Below, one piece after another: positions 59,973 through 64,000 of a DNA stretch of 64,000 nucleotides. Each line of letters starts with the position of its first letter. Position 1 is the first letter of the stretch. The DNA comes from Daphnia carinata (lineage: Eukaryota > Arthropoda > Branchiopoda > Diplostraca > Daphniidae). Location: the NCBI RefSeq assembly GCF_022539665.2, contig NC_081335.1, positions 8,964,449 through 9,028,448 of the forward strand, given 5' to 3'. The notes under the pieces are model-generated. The model saw only the letters and a program-made list of their open reading frames with translations. It searched no databases and was not told where the DNA came from. Made by a program: the position numbers and the translations under genes.

Positions 59973-60664
59973 AAGTCCCAAGGTCATTGAAATTAAAAGT
60001 AGCCACTAAACATAACCCCTGACAAATTTAATTAATTACAAAATAAATTAGCTCCCAGAAAATACACACTTATCAGCATTTTTTTTTTCCGACCAAATAG
60101 GTGATTTTTAAAATATATCCCATACTCGTAACTTTATAGTAAAACAAAGAGTAGAGACAAAACCCGAATAACAATTTTGTATTCCAAACTAACATTAACT
60201 AAAAAATTCAAAATAGAAAACCTTTGGGATAGACAAAACAAAAATTACAAACCCAAATAACATTTTTTTTTCTCCTCGACTAAAACAAACAAAAAAGTCA
60301 ATAACAAAATCATCGGAGAAAAAGCAGTGTAGTGTAACAAAGAACGACAGAAACTAACGCACGAAGAAAAAGAAAGACGCAAGAACCCATATAAGAAAAG
60401 ACAATGACTTAAAAAGGAAAATAGAAAGTTCAAAATGTAACGGTATATTCATCAATTCGCCCCACGGCGAAATAGAAGACGGAACACATTAAAATAGAAG
60501 AAACTACCTGTTTTGAAATTAAGAAGAGGGGAACAAGAATTTATGAAAAACTCTGCAAAAGAAGACTTTTCAAAAAACTAACCTCTTCCCAGTGTTTCAA
60601 CGACATAATTCAGACAAAGTTCTACAAAGAAAAGTGTCATCACAAGTCAACCTTTACTCTAAAA
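59973..60664 (+). other. Spacer between env and ankyrin ORF in the right copy
   Basis: About 690 bp, A-rich, with no supported gene. The first bases after the env stop (AAGTCCCAAGG) match the left copy. So does a stretch around 60335-60470, while the rest aligns poorly. It contains the predicted splice acceptor at 60577-60592, and probably serves as intron plus 5' leader for the ankyrin transcript. Confidence 0.6.
60577..60592 (+). promoter_or_regulatory. Predicted 3' splice site upstream of the ankyrin ORF
   Basis: CTAAC branch-like sequence followed at once by CTCTTCCCAG, ending at 60592. The exon would start at 60593, 72 nt before the ATG at 60665. The same arrangement is kept in the left copy, 75 nt before its ATG, though neighbouring sequence has diverged strongly. 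Confidence 0.62.
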
Positions 60665-61905
60665 ATGGAAAACAACAACATCACTCAGGATAACGCAATG
60701 GACGTAACCATCATCCCACAAGAAGAAAAAGAATACGAATTAATATACATTAGTGATACTGAAAGTGAGAATAGCCAGCAGGAGTACAAAGAAAAGGAAA
60801 GTGCTAAAAATGCAGATGTGAACAAGCAGATAGTGAAAAATGTAGAATGGAACGGAATCAAAACCGAGAAAAACGATTTTTCCGAACTAGAGAGAAAAAG
60901 GAAAGACATCAGTGAATCAAGTGACGACGACACCGAGGAGGTAAATGCCTATAGTGAAATGGAACCCGATCTGGATAGTACCTACAGTACCGAATTTATA
61001 TTGGAAAATAACAGTGACACCGGTTTCCAATATGACCCACCCCACGATACCGAATTGGAAAATGTTAGTGACACCGACCTCCAATGTGAACCGCCCAAAA
61101 AACGGAGCAGACCGAATAACCAACAAAGGGAAACAGAAACATGCAAGAACTGTCGGATGAAGACAATAGCACCCCTTTCAACAGAACAAGCAGAGAAGAT
61201 TCAACTGCACCGACAGGCTACTATTGACTTGGAAGACGGAAAACTTTGTCTATCAATGATGGAAGCTACACTACCAACTATAAGAAGATGCATCCAAAAA
61301 AGATTAGAATCGCTAGGATGTTGGCCACGACAAAAAATGGCCATATTCCTTAATAAAAGATACGAGGAAGGACGTACCCTGCTCCACACCAGTATACAAA
61401 AAGTAAGGTACGACATAGCTGATGCTCTACTTGCCTATGGGGCAAACCCCGAGATAATGTATCGAGGCAGCACAATTGGACACATGGCAGCGGAAAATAA
61501 CGACTTATTCCTGGTAAGGATACTAAAACACCACAACTGCGAGTTCACAAATCGCAATAAAGACGGAGAAACCCCGCTAATGACAGCAATATCACACGAA
61601 CATGAGGAATGCGCACGCCTAATTTGGACACCAACAAACATCAAAATAGCAACCAGCAAGGGCAGAACCATCTTGCATTACCTCGCCAGATATGGACTCG
61701 AAGACTTGGCTACGCAAATCTGTACAAAAAGAATAATTGACGTCAACCAGCAAGACGAAACGGGCACAACTGCCTACACGAAGCAGTGAAATATAAACGA
61801 CTGGACATGATCGAATTACTGCTTCTACATGGAGCAGATAAAAAGATAAAAGACAACCGTGGACATACGGCTGTAGCAAATAATAACAGCACAAACATAC
61901 AATAA
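60665..61905 (+). pseudogene. Ankyrin-repeat accessory ORF (374-codon main frame plus C-terminal piece in another frame)
   Basis: The main frame runs from ATG 60665 to TGA 61787-61789. Residues 1-155 are acidic and Ser-rich (SDTESEN, SESSDDDTEE), without a visible DSGxxS degron. PPKKRSRP (143-150) could be a nuclear signal but is not conserved in the left copy. CKNC lies at 160-163. Ankyrin units start near 235 (GRTLLHTS), 267, 299 (DGETPLMTA) and 332 (GRTILHYLARYG). A fifth unit begins near 364 and is interrupted by a frame change at about 61770-61776. The remainder of that repeat continues in another frame to a TAA at 61903-61905. An acidic N-terminus plus ankyrins is reminiscent of IkB and of viral ankyrin decoys, so interference with NF-kB-type signalling is a plausible but untested inference. 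The truncated form might still fold. Confidence 0.78.
61001..61108 (+). repeat. 54-bp in-frame tandem duplication inside the ankyrin ORF
   Basis: Two 18-codon units (61001-61054 and 61055-61108) both start LEN and share SDT and a Q-Y/C-D/E-PP core (residues 113-130 and 131-148). The left copy has a single unit. The copies have since diverged, so the duplication is not very recent. Confidence 0.75.
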
Positions 61906-62103
61906 TCAAGACAAAGGTGGAACGAGTTATTCAACCATAGTCATCATTAGTATTCATAGAAGCAGCTGTAGTTGGTGACGGAAAAAGAAGAAGGAGAACA
62001 ATTTCTGCTAAAAATTCAGGTGAAGGAACAAGTTTTTTATATTATCCGTAAAACAATAGTCGGTGATGGAAACACACACATTGGAGGACCAATTCTTCTC
62101 ATC
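61906..62103 (+). other. Non-coding 3' region before the polypurine tract (right copy)
   Basis: No supported gene. A purine-rich stretch near 61979-62002 is shared with the left copy. A reading frame that continues through the polypurine tract into the LTR is open in both copies, but I treat it as a by-product of nucleotide conservation. Confidence 0.55.
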
Positions 62104-62118
62104 GAAGAGGGGAAGGAA
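62104..62118 (+). other. Polypurine tract of the right copy
   Basis: GAAGAGGGGAAGGAA lies immediately before the LTR start TGTAACGAGCCC, as expected for the plus-strand primer site. Confidence 0.85.
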
Positions 62119-62174
62119 TGTAACGAGCCCACAGGCTATCCGAAGACAGCCACACCCTCAACATCCCTCAAGCG

Positions 62175-62188
62175 TTTCACAAGTGAAA
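62175..62188. promoter_or_regulatory. Dyad-symmetric U3 element TTTCACAAGTGAAA
   Basis: Two perfect 6-bp half sites around AA, present unchanged in the left LTR (67-80). The position upstream of the TATA box fits an enhancer or transcription-factor site. The factor is unknown; CAAGTG at its centre is an E-box-type core. Confidence 0.45.
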
Positions 62189-62238
62189 GTGAACGTGTCC
62201 CCTCCCATTTTACCTTCATTTTGTATGTGTGTTAGTAG

Positions 62239-62246
62239 TATAAATA
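62239..62246 (+). promoter_or_regulatory. TATA box of the LTR promoter
   Basis: TATAAATA within AGTATAAATAC, about 120 bp from the LTR start. It is conserved at the same offset in the left LTR (complement of 8-17). Confidence 0.6.
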
Positions 62247-62319
62247 CTGCATTTTTGTAACATGTAATTCGGACTTGTTACGACAATCCACTGCAATACA
62301 CAAGGTTTGAAACTTTACA

Positions 62320-64000
62320 GAATGTAGATATTGAAACTCACTGTATTCACTATATTCAGATTGAATACACGTATATTTGATGCTGTTTGAATGTAGATAT
62401 TGAAACTCACTGTATCACACTATATTCACAATGAATACACGTATATTTGATACTGTTTGAATGTACATCATGAAACTGCATTGAATGTAGATATTAAAAT
62501 TCGCTGTATCACACTATATTCACATTGAATACACGTATATTTGATGCTGTTTGAATGTAGATATTGAAACTCACTGTATCACACTATATTCACATTGAAT
62601 TCACGTATATTTGATGCTGTTTGAATGTAGATATTGAAACTCACTGTATCACACTATATTCACATTGAATACACGTATATTTGATGCTGTTTGAATGTAG
62701 ATATTGAAACTCACTGTATTCACTATATTCACATTGAATACACGTATATTTGATGCTGTTTCAATGTAGATCATGAAACTGATTCTATAACACTATATTC
62801 AGATTGAATACACGTATATTTGATTCTGTTTGAATGTAGATATTGAAACTCACTGTTTATCACACTATATTCACATTGAATACACGTATATTTGATGCTG
62901 TTTGAATGTACATCAGGAAACTGATTGTATAACACTATATTCACATTGAATACACGTTTATTTGGTGCTGTTTGAATGTAGATATTGAAACTCACTGTAT
63001 CACACTATATTCACATTGAATACACGTATATTTGATGCTGTTTGAATGTAGATATTGAAACTCACTGTATCACACTATATTCACATTGAATACACGTATA
63101 TTTGATGCTGTTTGAATGTAGATATTGGAACTCACTGTATCACACTATATTCACATTGAATACACGTATATTTGATACTGTTTGAATGTACATTAAGAAA
63201 CTGATTCTATAACACTATATTCACATTGAATACACGTATATTTCATGCTGTTTGAATGTAGATATTGAAACTCACTCTATCACACTATATTCACATTGAA
63301 TACACGTATATTTGATGCTGTTTGAATGTAGATATGAAACTCACTGTATCACACTATATTCACTTTGAATACACGTATATTTGATGCTGTTTGAATGTAG
63401 ATATTAAAACTCACTGTATCACACTATATTCACATTGAATACACGTATATTTGATACTGAACATCATGAAACTGATTCTATAACACTATATTCAAATTGA
63501 ATACACGTATATTTGATACTGTTTGAATGTAGATCATGAAACTCACTGTATCACACTATATTCACATTGAATACACGTATATTTGATGCAGTTTGAATGT
63601 AGATATTGAAACTAACTGTATCACACTATATTCACATTGAATACACGTATATTTGATGCTGTTTGAATGTAGATATTGAAACTCACTGTATCACACTATA
63701 TTCACATTGAATACACGTATATTTGATACTGTTTGAATGTACATCATAAAACTGATTCTATAACACTATATTCAAATTGAATACACGTATATTTGATGCT
63801 GTTTGAATGTAGATATTGAAACTCACTGTATCACACTATATTCACATTGAATACATGTATATTTGATGCTGTTTGAATGTAGATATTGAAAGTCACTGTA
63901 TCACACTATATTCACATAGAATACACGTATATTTGATGCTGTTTGAATGTAGATATTGAAACTCACTGTATCACACTATATTCACATTGAATACAGGTAT
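62320..64000 (+). repeat. 70-bp satellite array continuing beyond the retroelement (about 24 units)
   Basis: Satellite resumes at GAATGTAGATATTG directly after the LTR, in the same orientation as 4091-53888, and runs to the window end. Units here include several diverged and truncated ones (62340, 62470, 63455). No gene is supported. Confidence 0.97.

Larger units (their letters stand above)
53989..62319 (+). mobile_element. Right copy of Ty3/gypsy-type env+ankyrin LTR retroelement (5'-incomplete)
   Basis: Order: RT end and RNase H, integrase, env-like glycoprotein, ankyrin ORF, polypurine tract, complete 3' LTR. RNase H before integrase is the Ty3/gypsy (Metaviridae) and retrovirus arrangement. 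The 3' end joins satellite directly at 62319/62320, and satellite continues in the array's orientation, so this is an insertion into the array. The 5' end is lost in the gap. Pol and the ankyrin ORF are broken; env is open throughout. An accessory ankyrin gene between env and the 3' LTR is not part of the standard Metaviridae layout I know. Confidence 0.9.
62119..62319 (+). repeat. Complete 3' LTR (201 bp)
   Basis: It starts TGTAA and ends TTACA, a 5-bp terminal inverted repeat with TG...CA ends. It is bounded by a polypurine tract on one side and satellite on the other. U3 contains the dyad TTTCACAAGTGAAA (62175-62188) and a TATA-like TATAAATA (62239-62246). No AATAAA was seen. The first 4-5 bp after it (GAAT or GAATG) could be the target-site duplication, but the 5' partner is not visible. 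The length is short for an LTR but acceptable for Ty3/gypsy. Confidence 0.85.

Noticed and set aside
61972-62235. ORF crossing the polypurine tract into the LTR, open in both copies (also 20-256 on the minus strand)
   Set aside because: Similarity is explained by conservation of the polypurine tract and LTR DNA. Substitutions do not favour synonymous sites, and the upstream parts do not align as protein.

Overview
The window is eukaryotic repeat-rich DNA, about 80% satellite. It has no prokaryotic-style gene packing. It contains a Ty3/gypsy-type LTR retroelement with an envelope-like gene and splice acceptor signals. Host taxonomy cannot be read directly. Captured fusion glycoproteins and accessory ankyrin genes make an arthropod (perhaps insect) or other invertebrate the best guess, with low to moderate confidence.

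Layout. (1) 1-3990, minus strand: the 3' part of a decayed retroelement copy (left copy). Read on the minus strand it has a frameshifted env C-terminal region, a spacer with a splice acceptor, a frameshifted ankyrin ORF, a polypurine tract and the start of the 3' LTR. (2) 3991-4090: gap of exactly 100 N. (3) 4091-53888: one head-to-tail array of a 70-bp, roughly 30% GC satellite, some 710 units, broken by another 100-N gap at 27526-27625. (4) 53889-53988: third 100-N gap. (5) 53989-62319, plus strand: a second, better copy (right copy). It has the end of reverse transcriptase and RNase H, integrase, a splice acceptor, an uninterrupted 1378-codon env-like glycoprotein, a spacer with a second splice acceptor, an ankyrin-repeat ORF, a polypurine tract and a complete 201-bp 3' LTR. 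(6) 62320-64000: the same satellite in the same orientation, so the right copy sits inside the array.

How the parts work together. The inferred element is retrovirus-like: pol (RT, RNase H, integrase), a spliced surface glycoprotein, and a second spliced accessory gene between env and the LTR. The glycoprotein has a signal peptide, a KRKR basic site, two lectin-like (ricin B) segments, a Thr-rich mucin-like stalk, a Cys-rich membrane-proximal region, one membrane span and a long tail. The accessory protein has an acidic Ser/Glu/Asp-rich N-terminus followed by ankyrin repeats, recalling IkB-type or viral ankyrin proteins. The integrase does not look like classical errantivirus integrase. The glycoprotein looks more like mononegavirus/chuvirus-type fusion proteins than baculovirus F, but that assignment needs a profile search.

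Most notable: between the two copies env is about 95-97% identical in protein over much of the shared part, falls to about 83% in the cytoplasmic tail and to about 67% in the ankyrin ORF, then similarity rises again at the LTR (around 90% by eye). Either the accessory module has been exchanged between element lineages or it evolves unusually fast. Pol and the ankyrin ORF of the right copy are broken, while env is open end to end.
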